Assembly: GCA_037176885.1 (NCBI GenBank)
Contig: JAWWNJ010000010.1
Span: 2,294,001 to 2,358,000 of the forward strand
DNA from: Favolaschia claudopus
Taxonomy: Eukaryota > Basidiomycota > Agaricomycetes > Agaricales > Mycenaceae
Direction of reading: 5' to 3'
Length of the DNA stretch: 64,000 nucleotides
Shown piece by piece: positions 54,083-64,000 of this stretch. The notes under the pieces were generated by a model. That model was not told where the DNA came from. It saw only the letters and a program-made list of their open reading frames with translations, and searched no databases. How positions within the stretch are numbered: the first letter of the stretch is position 1; each line of letters opens with the position of its first letter. Both the position numbers and the translations under genes were made by a program.

Positions 54083-54826
54083 TTAAAATGGGAGATCGTA
54101 CTTGTCAGGCGATTCGACGCAGTGAATGGACGTGTCAGGAGGAAGGAGCTTGGACATACGAAGCTCGACGAAGCCGAGGGCGGAGTTGTCGTAGCCGTGA
54201 AGGATGAGTTCTTTGCGCATGTAGGCGAGTTCATGAAGATCATCGATCTTGTTGACCGCTTTGATGAACTGGGCCTTGCGAGCCTTGATGGAAAACTCAT
54301 GGTGGTAAGCGAAAGCTTCGTCAAGCTGGTTAAGCATGGTCTCCAGGTCGACGGTGCTGCGACCGAAGATGATAGCTGAAGGGGAGGATTAGCGAGGAAT
54401 AAGTCTGGACATCTATAAATGGACGCACCAGGACCTCCGCGCTTCTTCCAACTTTCGATCATCTTGTCCTTGCTGGTGAAGTCGCAAGGATGGAATTGAA
54501 TAAGACAGTTGTGGCAAGGAGGACCCCAACTAGTAGGAGCGCAAGGCTCGACGTTGTGTTTCTTGGCGCAGCAAGAGCACTGTTCAGTCGGCTGGTGATG
54601 AAAATAGATCAGTCGAAGTTGAAAGTAACAAGTACTAAGGACGCACCTTATTATCTTCCATAAGATAGATGGCAGCTTGAAACTTGGGAAGGATCTCGCT
54701 GACAGGGACTATGATATCGCGTGCGAAGGCTGCGAGGACTGCGGCAGGATCCATTTCGTCGGGGCTGTCGTAGAGATAATCGTAGTAGTCGTCGTTCTCT
54801 TCGTCGTCTAAGCCGTGGATGCTCAT
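54083..54826 (-). CDS. Antisense cargo gene C: small Cys-cluster protein
   Basis: Three minus-strand exons: 54826-54647, 54591-54429 and 54375-54083 (introns 55 and 53 nt, GT-AG, in frame) give 211 aa. The N-terminus is acidic (SIHGLDDEENDDYYDYLYD). Exon 2 holds six cysteines, C65, C68, C77, C86, C89 and C96 (spacing 2-8-8-2-6), within EQCSCC...CHNCLIQFHPCDF. This is close to a Zn2Cys6 binuclear cluster, but the basic residues that contact DNA in Gal4-type factors are few. The C-terminal third is predicted helical. It begins 57 bp beyond the end of pol on the opposite strand. Function unknown; related Cys-cluster proteins are frequent in agaricomycete genomes as far as I recall. Confidence 0.7.
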
Positions 54827-55367
54827 GCAAAGAGAAAAGAATATTATGGGAGAAGACGTTCCTATGAGGCACTGTTTAAATAGTAAACACTGCTGAGGAG
54901 ATGTCTTGCCTGTGATTATTTGAATCAGATTTTGTATTGATCATAAGCGGGACGGAGGAAAGTAAAGGAGTGAGACTTGAAGTCTAGGCTTGCCAAGACT
55001 TAGAGGCGCACAATATCCAGTGGAATAAGGGCTTCAAGGAGCATGTAGGCGGTCACGGCAATGGAGTCGTTCACAAAAAGGCTTCCGCGGCGGCTTGAAG
55101 TACTTGAGAAGTTGAAGTAGAACTGGACGATTGGAGTTCTATTTTTGGAATTCTGAGCGCGGAAAAAGAGTCTTACCACTCCTGAGATGTCCAAGAGACT
55201 GCGGGAAATCGGACGAAGTTGGCTTGACAAAACAATTGTATTGCAAGCACTGCTATGTATATACGAGACACCCGGGGATTTGGACAGTTGCTGGTTGAAC
55301 AGCAAATATGTGCGGTTGAACGCACGACGATACGATAGGGAACACTGAGAGTCGACGGTTTATGTGT
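54827..55367. other. Spacer between antisense genes C and B
   Basis: 541 bp that should carry the promoter of gene C and the end of gene B. A 101-codon minus-strand frame (55000-55305) has no recognised content, but it could be a spliced 3' part of gene B, whose last exon is uncertain. Confidence 0.35.
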
Positions 55368-57108
55368 CTAAAGAGCGAAGGCACATAGGTATATAGGCCG
55401 CGGAAGGACGATCAAGTCTAGAAGGCGGAAAGGTTTAACTGGAGAGCTATAAAAATAAACGCAGAGACATACCGCGGAACTAGCGGGGCGCATAATGGGA
55501 TCCTCGTTGTCGGCATGATGGATCTTCATGAGCTGCTCGAGCTGGTCATCCATCTCCTCGTAGGCGCGAAGCCAGTAGCGATACTTGAAGGAAGCGGCGG
55601 CCATGTTGCGGCGGAGGTAGCGCTCGCGAGCCTTGAAACCTTGCGCGTCCAAGTGCTTGAGTTGGTTCTGAGAAACCTTCCAGGTCTTGTTGACATCGTC
55701 CGAACGCATGATGGCGATGAGGTCCTTGTCCATGGAGTCTAAAATAAAAATTAGACGAAATTAGATCAAGGAGAAGATGAACTCGTACCAGGGACTTTGG
55801 GCTCGTAGTCGAGGTCGACGTCATCCGGTTCGGTACGGGCACGCTTGTTGCTGCGGTTGGACACAGGGTTCAACGACAAAGCAGGCTATGAGCGAGAATT
55901 AAGCAGAGAAACAGAGTTGACGAATATTTCACGCACCATAAGTGGTTCCGCGGGCGCCATCTACAACAATTGATGAACGTTAAGCGAGAATTCAACCGTG
56001 GGATATGGGTTACGTACCTTCTCGTCCTCGTCAGGACAAGTGGAAGATGTGTCGGAGTTCTTCACCTTGGGGCCTTTGCCCTAATAAAACGATGTTATAA
56101 AAATAGAACAAAGTGAAAAGGCGAACGCACAGGAACTTTACGAACATTTTTGAACATGTCCTCTGGAACGGGATCGTCAATGATGCGCACGGATTTGCCG
56201 TCGTCTTGAGGAGCCTTACCGGCAGGGATACCGTCCTTGGGTTTGACAGGGCAGTTGTCCTGGCCGTGCTGGTGAGAAGAGCAAGACGAGCAAACGGAAA
56301 TCTGGGTGAATGAAGAGGAAAGTGCAGAGGGATAAAAATAGACGCACAGTGTCGTTCTTGACCTTGGGCGCACTATTCTTCTGGAAGGAGAGACCAGGGG
56401 GCAAAGAGGAGCCTCCTGCGCGATAGTTGGCTCCCATGGCAGCGATATAGAGAGGGTTGATTCTACCTTCGTCCTTGTCGAGATCCATCTGGAGTTGGTT
56501 AATACCATAGATAATCTTCGTAACGTCTGAGGAATACCTGATCAGCGACGGAAGCTTCCTCCGCGGAGTCGTCGTCCCCGGAATCGTCGATGACTTCAAC
56601 AGACTTACCCTGCATTATAGAGGACAGTTCAGGACCAGGAGGCATGCGACGAACACGAGAAAGCACCTGTTGAACTTGAGCCTTAGCACGGTGGCCCTTG
56701 ATGGCTGCCGCGGCCTTGTCGCGCTTGCTATTCTTGGCGTTGTGGTAGTTGTTGAGCATGCGGTCGATAGCGCCAAGCTGGGAAGTGGGGATCTTGAACT
56801 TGGAGATCTTGTACTCGTCCCTCATAGCGTTGGAGGCGGCAGTAAGAGCAGTGACGACCTTCTCGTTGGAGGGGTGCTGAAGGGACTGAGCGAACAGTTT
56901 GAAGTCCGACTAAAAATAGACAGAGTCAGCGCGGAAAGCGTTTGGGCATGCAAAAATATGGACGAACCGCCGCGGCTGCGAACGTGCTGAGCGTAGAGTG
57001 AATGACAGCCGCAGGGAGAGAGTCTCTGAGGGCGAGGACCCGTTGAAAGTCGCGTTCAGCTTCAAGGATAAGGTTGGACGCTTCGATGAGCGCAGAGCGT
57101 GGTGCCAT
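55368..57108 (-). CDS. Antisense cargo gene B: CCHC zinc-knuckle protein
   Basis: Eight minus-strand exons: 57108-56968, 56909-56538, 56488-56348, 56301-56131, 56080-56018, 55960-55937 (a 24-nt micro-exon), 55885-55789 and 55738-55368 give 459 aa. Exon 4 opens with a knuckle of spacing C-x2-C-x4-H-x4-C (C222, C225, H230, C235; CSSCSSHQHGQDNC), the retroviral nucleocapsid pattern. Acidic segments with VEVIDDSGDDDS and VRIIDDPVPED flank it. A helical C-terminal part (WKVSQNQLKHLDAQGFKARE, YWLRAYEEMDDQLEQLMKIH) follows. The last ~35 residues to the stop at 55368 look non-coding, so a further intron is likely. No similarity to the Gag of the same element beyond the knuckle. Role unknown. Confidence 0.68.
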
Positions 57109-58165
57109 GGCATGCGATGAAGGCCTGTAGGCGACGAAGAAATGAGCAGAGAACAGAAGTCAATTTATAGTTTTGACTAGGAGAGCTTGGTTAAAATTTT
57201 AATGCCCGGCTACGATCGTAAAAATGAGCCAAGGCTGTTCGTTGCACCTCTAATTGAATTGAATATGCGAGGACGCATGTTTTTTCTTTAGTGAGGGGGA
57301 GAACATAGAGCAACGAACAACCGCGGGAGGGTATTGCGCCACCGCGGGCCTTGCAAATTTACCCATAAAGAGACAGGGAAATTTCGTTTTGCTAAAATTA
57401 GACGACTTTGAGCTGGAACGTTGCAAAAGCCAAGTTGCGGAAGAGTTTTAAGGCTGAATAATGTCGATCGGTTTCTATACAATCGATTTTATGAGACAGT
57501 CAGGGATGATAGGTGGATATTCTATTAAGCAAAAGGCTTGTGGAATATACATGCGGGAGTACAGAACTTTACTTTGAGTATGCGTTCAGAAGTGATTGAA
57601 GAGAAGAAGTGAACTGTGCTATAAATAGACCCGCGGAAAACTGAAAGAAGAGTTTAACTGGAGGAAACTTTTTGACGACTTGAAGAAAAGTGTCAATTAA
57701 GTGTCAAGTGTGACTTCTGATTGAAGTACAGGAGAAATTGGACTGATTCCATAAAGTTGAAGAAGGATTTTGACGATGGACTTGGTCAAAATTCAGCCTT
57801 CGGCAATCTCCGAAGAATTGATGGCGGCATGATGGCCGTTTGATGACGACTTGGTGGATTTCTTGAAGACTAAAAATCTTAAAAAGAGTTCACACGGTTG
57901 AATCAGAACATCAATAGGCGCCAGTGGGCGCTTGTGCATTGAACTCAAGTAGTATAGTTTACAAGCAAAGTAAACTAAAAGCTAAATACTTCCGAGTTGA
58001 GATAGAGAGTCGTTTTTTGGAATTGGTCTACGATACGGCTGGAGACAACAGCACTACAGAAAAAATATCTTCGAGTGTTTAAAGACTGGAAGAGGACAGT
58101 CTGGATACATGCGATGGTAGATATTTGCAAGTAAATGAAAGAAAAACGAGAACCGCAGACGAGCG
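57109..58165. other. Spacer between antisense genes B and A
   Basis: About 1.06 kb without a supported gene. It should carry the promoter of gene B and the 3' end of gene A. It contains three CCGCGG palindromes (near 57320, 57342 and 57630) and CTATAAATAGAC at 57619-57630, a word that recurs with small changes in the LTR and in other spacers of the element. Confidence 0.4.
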
Positions 58166-60139
58166 TCACCCACGATCCACCTTTTTGCCCTTATCCACAG
58201 GAGTCTTTTCGGCGTCCTTCCCTTTACGTTGAGCTGAAGAGGTCGGAGGGCGTGCCTTTGACGAACTGGGAGTGGGGGACTCCAACAAAGGCGCAGGACC
58301 AAATAAGGCAGCTGGCGAAGATGTCGACGCCGCTGGCTTCGTCGAGGACGTCGTTTTGGAGGAAGACGCGACGGGCGCGGAAGAAGGATCCGCAGGAGCC
58401 AGGTCGCCGTAGGAAGCAACGGGACAGACGCGAGGATCCACGGTTCCCAGCACACCCTTGAGCTCTAAGTCGGGGATGACGCGGTTGGAGGGCTTCGGAT
58501 GGTAAACGTGATCTGTGACGGCGCCCGAGTCGTCCAGCACCGGAATAGCGCTGGAGGTGGCCTCGTGCGCAACGAAATCTTGCTCCAGCTCGTGGAAGGA
58601 TTTTTTGGACAATACGTGCGCCACAAAATCCCGCGCGAGGTCTGCTCCCTCCTTGTCCTCGAAGAACTCGTTGAACTGCTCGACCGCAAGGGAGCGTTCA
58701 GCACCGGAGATAGTCAAGGCGGAGTCCTGAGCTTGCAGAATGAGGTTGTTGAGGGCGCGAGCATGGGCGAAGCTAGTAAATTGCGCGTCCTCGTAAGCGT
58801 GAATGAGACGTTGGATGGCGGCGGCGATCGTGTGTGGTGCAACGGCCATAAACGGACGCATACATTCTACGAAACGTTTGAATGTGGTTGGGGTCCAGTT
58901 GTGGGAGCACTGGTGCTTGAAGTGCGCACAACGGACACACACGGAGGAACGGCCTCCGACGGGCCTGCACTCAGCGAAGTTGAGAATGCAATTCAGACAC
59001 GGGAAAGCGATCTTGGACAGCAACGGGGGCACCAGGGAACTCTGCACGTAAGAAGTAGGGATCTTCATGAGCGCGGGAGCAGGAAGACCTAAAGTTAAAG
59101 AGAAAGCGAGTTAGTAAAAAGTGAGAAAGGGTAGCTGAAAAAGAGAACGTACCAGTTTCTGGGATATCGAAGAACATCTGAAGGAGCTCCGCGCGAGTGG
59201 AAATAGCGATGGACGGTTCAGCGGGCGTGGTGGAACGCTCAGGCTGAGGACTTGGAGTAGGCTCAGGCGAAGGAGTGATCTGCTTTCGCTGTCGTTTGGG
59301 CGGCGGCTCGTCGTTACCGGATTCTTCACTGTCAGAAAATATAGCCACCCGGGCCTTGCGCTTGGGAACTGCGATGATGGACGGAATACAGAAACCCGCG
59401 CCGTAGTGAGCACCTCTAGGGTCCGCGGCGAGGATCTCGTCTTGAGTTTCCGACGACGGACGAAGCTCGCGGTAGATGGCGATCAGCTCGTCCGCGGCGT
59501 CAGCGTCAGGGATTCCTTTAGCGATATGGCGGATTACGCCAGAGAGGGCCCACAGGAAGGCCTCGACGTTTAAAGGCAGACTGGGATTGTTGCGACGGTA
59601 AGGCGCCTAGAGAAGGCAGCCGTTAGCTGGAGATAGTAATAAAAAGAAAAGAAACCCACCAGAGCGGGAGTCAGAAGAGCCAAACTGCGAACCTGGTCAA
59701 CAGTTGGAGGCGGAGGCTTGCGGATGAATAAAGGGACGAGATCGCGGGCTTGAGCGTTATCGAAGGGAGCCCAGAAGGCGGCGCTGGGGTCGTCCGAAGG
59801 AATCTTTGGAGGAGGCACGGCGAGACTGCGCGTTGCAAGTTGACTGGGGCCAGCAGTGGGTACCTCAACTGACGGCGATTTGGCCTTCACCGGTTTGGGT
59901 ACTGGTTTAGGAAGAGGACGAGTAGGGACGGATGGCCCCGGGGACGGAGACGCAGACTCCTCCGACTCAGGAGGGCCAGGCTCGACGTCCTTGGGCATAA
60001 CGACGGAGTCGCGGCCAGGGCCCACTTTGGAGGTGGCCTTGGCTTTGCGCGGAGTTTTGGCCACGGTGGCGCTGGTGTTACGTGTGGAACGACGGGTTGG
60101 CTCGGGAGCGGCGGCAGAGTCTTTCTTTTTGACGGGCAT
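58166..60139 (-). CDS. Antisense cargo gene A: large Cys-cluster protein
   Basis: Three minus-strand exons: 60139-59660, 59606-59153 and 59088-58166 (introns 53 and 64 nt, GT-AG, in frame) give 618 aa. The N-terminal 130 residues are basic and Pro/Ser-rich (TRRSTRNTSATVAKTPRKAK). A folded middle includes NVEAFLWALSGVIRHIAKGI. A likely nuclear-localisation stretch PPPKRQRKQ lies near residue 265. The Cys cluster is C342, C345, C352, C362, C365 and C372, spacing 2-6-9-2-6, which falls within the Zn2Cys6 consensus, but the usual Lys/Arg after the second Cys is replaced by hydrophobic residues. A helical region (FNEFFEDKEGADLARDFVAH) and a Ser/Lys-rich tail follow. The ATG at 60139 is the first good start. 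Confidence 0.72.
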
Positions 60140-60961
60140 CAGCCGGCGACGAGCACCAGTGGGTGTAGAAGTTGGAATGAAACGCAAAAAGAATCCAAGT
60201 AGTTTTGCTGATCAACGACGTAGGCGTCGATGAGCGCGGTGCACGGCCAGAGGAATAACCAAGAAGGAGCCACACAGTGTGACAACACTGAGTGTGGTGG
60301 TGGAAGGGAAGGAAGAAGTGGGCCCTAACACAGCGCGACCACAGTCTATAAGTCAGCGCGGACTTAGAGAAAATTTTCTCTAAGTCGCCACGCCTTCAGA
60401 GAACTGAATTGAACCTTCAGTGACTCACCTAGAAAGAAGAAGAGAAGACGGAAGTTAATCTGGCGCGAAGCCGCAGTAATTAGAAGCCAGGACTAAGGTT
60501 TGATGAAAACCTAGGCCGGATTTCTATGGCGGAGACGGCCGCGGCGAATGATAAGCCGGAAGCGCGGATTAGATAAAGCGGAAGTGAGAACGCACCTAGG
60601 ATTAGGGTTGGCGAAGGCCAGGATAGCAAAAATTTGACCAAGTCGAAAAATATAAGGAAAAGAGGTGAAAAACCCCTGACCGCATATTTCAGACAGAAAG
60701 TGTCAATGACGTCATATGCCGTAATGATTGGCGTCCGCGGAAGCAGCTGTCAAAATCAAAGGCAGACGTCTTAGCGAGTAGTGCAGGAGGACTTGACAAA
60801 AGATAAGTCGCTCGAGGAAAAGAGAACAGTGAGGTAGTTTGCAGTTGGTCTAAAAATAGACGTCCGCGGGAGTTGTCATCCTTGCGGTCCACTAAATTTG
60901 AAGCCAAAAATAAGCACGTATTTTGTTGCTGGCTATAGACCGGGGACGGTCTAGATTTAGT
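60140..60961. other. Promoter region of gene A and end of the internal domain
   Basis: About 820 bp between gene A and the polypurine tract. In the minus sense it is the 5' region of gene A. It includes a TCTAAAAATAGAC word at 60850-60862 next to a CCGCGG palindrome. No further coding sequence is supported. Confidence 0.4.
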
Positions 60962-60971
60962 GAAGGGGAGA
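60962..60971 (+). promoter_or_regulatory. Polypurine tract of the inner element
   Basis: The all-purine run GAAGGGGAGA ends exactly where the right LTR begins (TGTAAC at 60972). This is the standard plus-strand priming site. Confidence 0.8.
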
Positions 60972-62761
60972 TGTAACGACTGGCCATTTTTGCGCGTTAT
61001 ATCTGGCTATTTTAAGTCAAGTGCGGCCCTAAACAACCCAACTACCCGCCACGACTATAGTCTTACTCGACTATCAATAGGAAGTCAGTACCTCTGTCGG
61101 TGACACTAAGGAGGGTCAAAGTGAGCTCCGAGCTGTTGACCGTAAAACCCACTACAGGAGACAGGCATTATATTAATAAAGCCTACTGCAGTACTATGGA
61201 TCTGTTCTATAACAAGAACCCTCAGAAAGAGTGACGAAGGGTCAAGTACCTTGTGTACTATGGACTTAGACGAAGGTCTACAAGGATGTGGAAGGCGCCG
61301 CGGCGGCTAAACAGTCAATGGACAGATGCCGCGGGCTGCCGACTATAAATAGACAGCTGGAACAGCGGAAAGGGATCTCATACAGGAGATGCCGGTGCTA
61401 GGATCAGAAGGCAGAGTTATGGCAAGACATGAGGTCTTTGACAGGAGTGATGATGTGTGATGCTAAAGCCGAACAAGTGCGGCAACTTCATTAGAAATCT
61501 ATTTCTATATTGGAGTCAGCGCGGATGACTTGGTGGCTTGATAAATTGGACAACAGACGGGTCCGTGAAATCGCGAGTGAATTGGAATGTCCCAAGAATA
61601 GTCTTAGGAGTTAGTAGAGGCGTTGATGGCACCATCGGAAGGGTTGCCGCAAGTGACGGATTGACGGGATCACCAATGATGGTGTTCCGCGGGCTTCCAC
61701 AATACAGTGATTCAACCGTGGGAGTCATAACTGCTGACTTTCTACCGTTGGATCGACAAGCCAAGAGGCTGCCGAAGGTCCTCCGGGACACCCAAATACC
61801 AATATACCATCTCTCTACTCAATTGGATCGACATTGCTTACTCTGTACTATTTATGTGATGTATTTCTTGGCATTAGTATAAAAGGACCTGTATTTCTCG
61901 TTGAGCAGGAGGACATCGCGCTCAGTCTATTGGACAGCGTTGGTGAACTCAGGCAGCAACGTAGAGGCATATATAAAGATATTGTCTACTCGTTTGTCTT
62001 AATAGAAATTGTGTTGAAGTTCAGTTCAAGTGTGAATCTAAGCATCGTTTCGAGAGTGTTCACCCGCGGAGGCTTTGCTTTCGAGTAGCTTTGTCGTGGC
62101 CTTAGTGTGTAAGGAACTGCCTGCCTCTACTGCCCGCGGACTGCCTATCTCATTGTGAAGATACGTGTGCTCGAGAGTGAACTAGTATCTCCCTGAGTCT
62201 GAGGAAGAGTGGAACTGTCCATCTGCTGAAGCATTGCGTTGGGACCGCTGGCGCATAACCGGAAGAGATCTGATTAGTCCTCGTCTGAAAGGCTTGTGCT
62301 ATATAAAGGAGTGTCAAAGGTTCCTGGAATTTGGAGGTTCAGGTCTATAGCGTAACTGGCGCTATAAGAATTGTGCATTCTGCCGCGGAAACTGTCTGTG
62401 GCCATTGTTTCAATCTCGCCCTGATATTCAACTGCGTTGGGTATCTTGTATCCTACCGTTTATAGTTCCTATTTTTAGGAAAGGTCCGCGGACGGAATCA
62501 CTTCCATCTACGGTGTGTGAGAGCGTGTTTTGTGCAAGGTTCTTACTTGCAAGTCGACTTATATCCTCGTCACTGTGACATCTGGATTTCGGATCGAACC
62601 CCACGAACTCTTCGAGAGACATTTGAGTGTATCTTGTTGAGATATTTGTGTTGTAGTGTTGTGTGTGTTGGTTGATTGTGTTATATATATATATTGGTGG
62701 TAGATTCTCTGCTGCGCTATATTTAGCACTTCTGTCGATATATTCAAGTGTCAGCGTTACA
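60972..62761 (+). repeat. 3' LTR of the inner element (1,790 bp)
   Basis: Begins TGTAAC and ends GTTACA. It is shorter than the left LTR by three single bases, all close to its start, and otherwise identical as far as I compared, including the same seven CCGCGG sites and TATA-like boxes. It is followed by ACGC, the right target duplication (62762-62765). Confidence 0.92.
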
Positions 62762-64000
62762 ACGCAGTTTGGAAATCCTCTCCCAACAAGAGTGGAACGC
62801 GCATGTTTCGTACCACGTAGGCTTCCACCTCAAAACTGATCAACTCTCCTTCCCTCGCGCGAGCAAACATCGTAAACTTCGTGAATCCTAATACTTTAGC
62901 CTCGCCAGTGAGGGCGTAAAGCTTCATCCGTAGTCCTTCTCGCGGTTTGGGTAGGTCCGGAAGAGAGTTGAAATACTCTTCTGACATTAAAGTAATGTCT
63001 GCACCAGAATCCAATCTTCCTTTAATTGGTAACGCGTCGGGATTCCCCACAGCCACTTTCATATGAAGGGCTCTGACTCCGAGAGAATCGAAGCCAGGAG
63101 GGTTTGATCTAGCTCGATGCGCTTTATAGATCAATTCTCCATCGACCGTCGTCGTCGAGGGTTTCATTGAACGCGTATCCTCGCTCGTAAGCGGCCGCGG
63201 TTCATCTACCCTTAACGTTCTTGATTCTCGATGCGATTTCGATCCTTTCCTACGAACGGATCGAGGAATCTCCTCCTCTAACTCCATTTTCCCTTTGCCC
63301 TTCAGATGAGACGGTATAGGTTTAGCTCTCATCTCTCGTCGTCTCCCGTTCCGATGAGCCTCTCTAGTAACATGGTAAGCAGCCGCCTCTTTTCCATCAT
63401 CTCCGACCTCAATCTCACTCAAGATGTCGAGGAAACCTTCAGACGTAGAGCTTTCGCTCGAGTAGAGAGAATCAGATGAATTGACAAGCTCGGCTACCAT
63501 AGCTAAGTGTTCAGCGTAGTCCTTGTTTTCTATTTCATATGGTACCACCGAATCTAACATAGCAGCGTCCTTCATGGTGACCCAAACGCCGTAATGGGGG
63601 CAGTCTCGAGCGAAGTGGTTACCGCTGGTGCAGATGAAGCAAGGTCCGGGCGGCTTTCGCTCGCTATGCTTCTCGTCTTTACGAGTGAAGCTGTAGCCCT
63701 TCACCGTTTTCCCTTCGGGCCATTTCATCTTGGAGGAGGAGGCCGTGGCGTTGCCTTGGTTGGCAGGACGGGGAGTCCGACGGAATCCTCTATATCCAGC
63801 GTTAACGGATTTCTCCTCCTCAGCGTCTAGCTCCACTTCTTCCTCGCCTTCGACGTTCATCCCTTCGGCGGTACGAGCGTGACGCGGAGCCGAATTCCGA
63901 GAGTAGTAATTACCCAGGGAATGAAGCTTCATCGCCGTGTCCCAGTTACCCATGAGAGTAGGGCAGTGACGACGAGTGGCAGCGAAGAGAGCGAAGAGCG
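62762..64000 (-). CDS. Gag (C-terminal part) and protease of the chromodomain Gypsy element, partial
   Basis: The minus-strand frame is open from the window edge to the insertion point of the inner element, so both ends are missing. It holds a CCHC zinc knuckle CFICTSGNHFARDCPH (C-x2-C-x4-H-x4-C), a charged linker, and the retropepsin domain with GRLDSGADITLMSEEYF (active-site Asp-Ser-Gly) and MRVPLLLGEDFQTA just before the break. The coding sequence continues at 44,664 downward after the inserted element. This stretch has no frameshift, unlike the rest of pol. Confidence 0.85.

Larger units (their letters stand above)
44665..62761 (+). mobile_element. Young 18.1-kb LTR retrotransposon with antisense gene cargo
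   Basis: Left LTR 44665-46457 and right LTR 60972-62761 frame an internal region with intact gag, protease and RT-RNaseH-integrase ORFs on the plus strand. Then come about 7 kb carrying three spliced genes on the minus strand. Domain order (RT, RNase H, integrase) places it in Ty3/Gypsy. Primer-binding and polypurine sites flank the internal region. The LTRs differ only by three single-base indels by eye, so insertion was recent. It sits inside an older Gypsy element with 4-bp ACGC duplications. Typical fungal Gypsy elements are 5-8 kb, so it is unusually large. Confidence 0.9.
36782..64000 (-). mobile_element. Chromodomain Ty3/Gypsy LTR retrotransposon, decayed, 5' end beyond the window
   Basis: Reading on the minus strand, the order is gag zinc knuckle and protease (right of 62,762), interruption by an 18.1-kb element, rest of protease, reverse transcriptase, RNase H, integrase, chromodomain, an extra ORF and a 3' LTR. 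This is the chromovirus arrangement. Its 5' LTR should lie to the right of the window. Many frameshifts and stop codons show it is old. Joining the flanks of the inner insertion restores the frame across the protease region, so the element was whole when it was hit. Confidence 0.85.

Noticed and set aside
58499..59092. A 197-codon plus-strand frame in the cargo region of the inner element
   Set aside because: It mirrors exon 3 of antisense gene A, which has consistent splicing and a cysteine cluster; the plus frame has neither.

Overview
The window looks like a basidiomycete (mushroom-forming, Agaricomycetes-type) nuclear chromosome. Every host gene I could rebuild has many short introns (44-79 nt, GT-AG with a few GC-AG). 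Several predicted proteins belong to fungal or basidiomycete families, and the repeats are fungal LTR, LINE and MITE elements. All splice models were built by eye from reading-frame continuity plus splice dinucleotides.

The left part (about 0.5-32.4 kb) carries host genes. From left to right these are a small heat-shock protein, a CCDC6-like coiled-coil protein, a Zn2Cys6 transcription factor, an ASX-homology-domain protein, an intron-containing tRNA-Val, a membrane protein, a ChAPs/exomer cargo adaptor, aspartate kinase, an F-box-like protein, a MOV10/SDE3-type RNA helicase, a nucleotidyltransferase-like protein and a single-pass membrane protein. Between them lie a MITE nested inside a second MITE (22.4-23.6 kb) and a gene-poor stretch (25.9-30.7 kb) with a LINE relic.

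The right part (32.85-64 kb) is a stack of retrotransposons. A 5'-truncated LINE has its RNase H domain between endonuclease and reverse transcriptase. It abuts the LTR of a minus-strand, chromodomain-bearing Ty3/Gypsy element (36.78 kb to beyond the window). That element is decayed by frameshifts and carries an extra ORF downstream of pol. It is interrupted inside its protease region by a young 18.1-kb plus-strand LTR element (44,665-62,761) with 4-bp target duplications and near-identical 1.8-kb LTRs.

The young element is the most unusual object here. It has three intact, tightly juxtaposed ORFs (gag, protease, RT-RNaseH-integrase). About 7 kb between pol and the 3' LTR holds three intron-containing genes on the opposite strand. 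Two encode clusters with Zn2Cys6-like cysteine spacing and one encodes a retroviral-type CCHC knuckle. The whole element, LTRs included, is studded with the palindrome CCGCGG (51 copies counted by eye, against about a dozen in the rest of the window).
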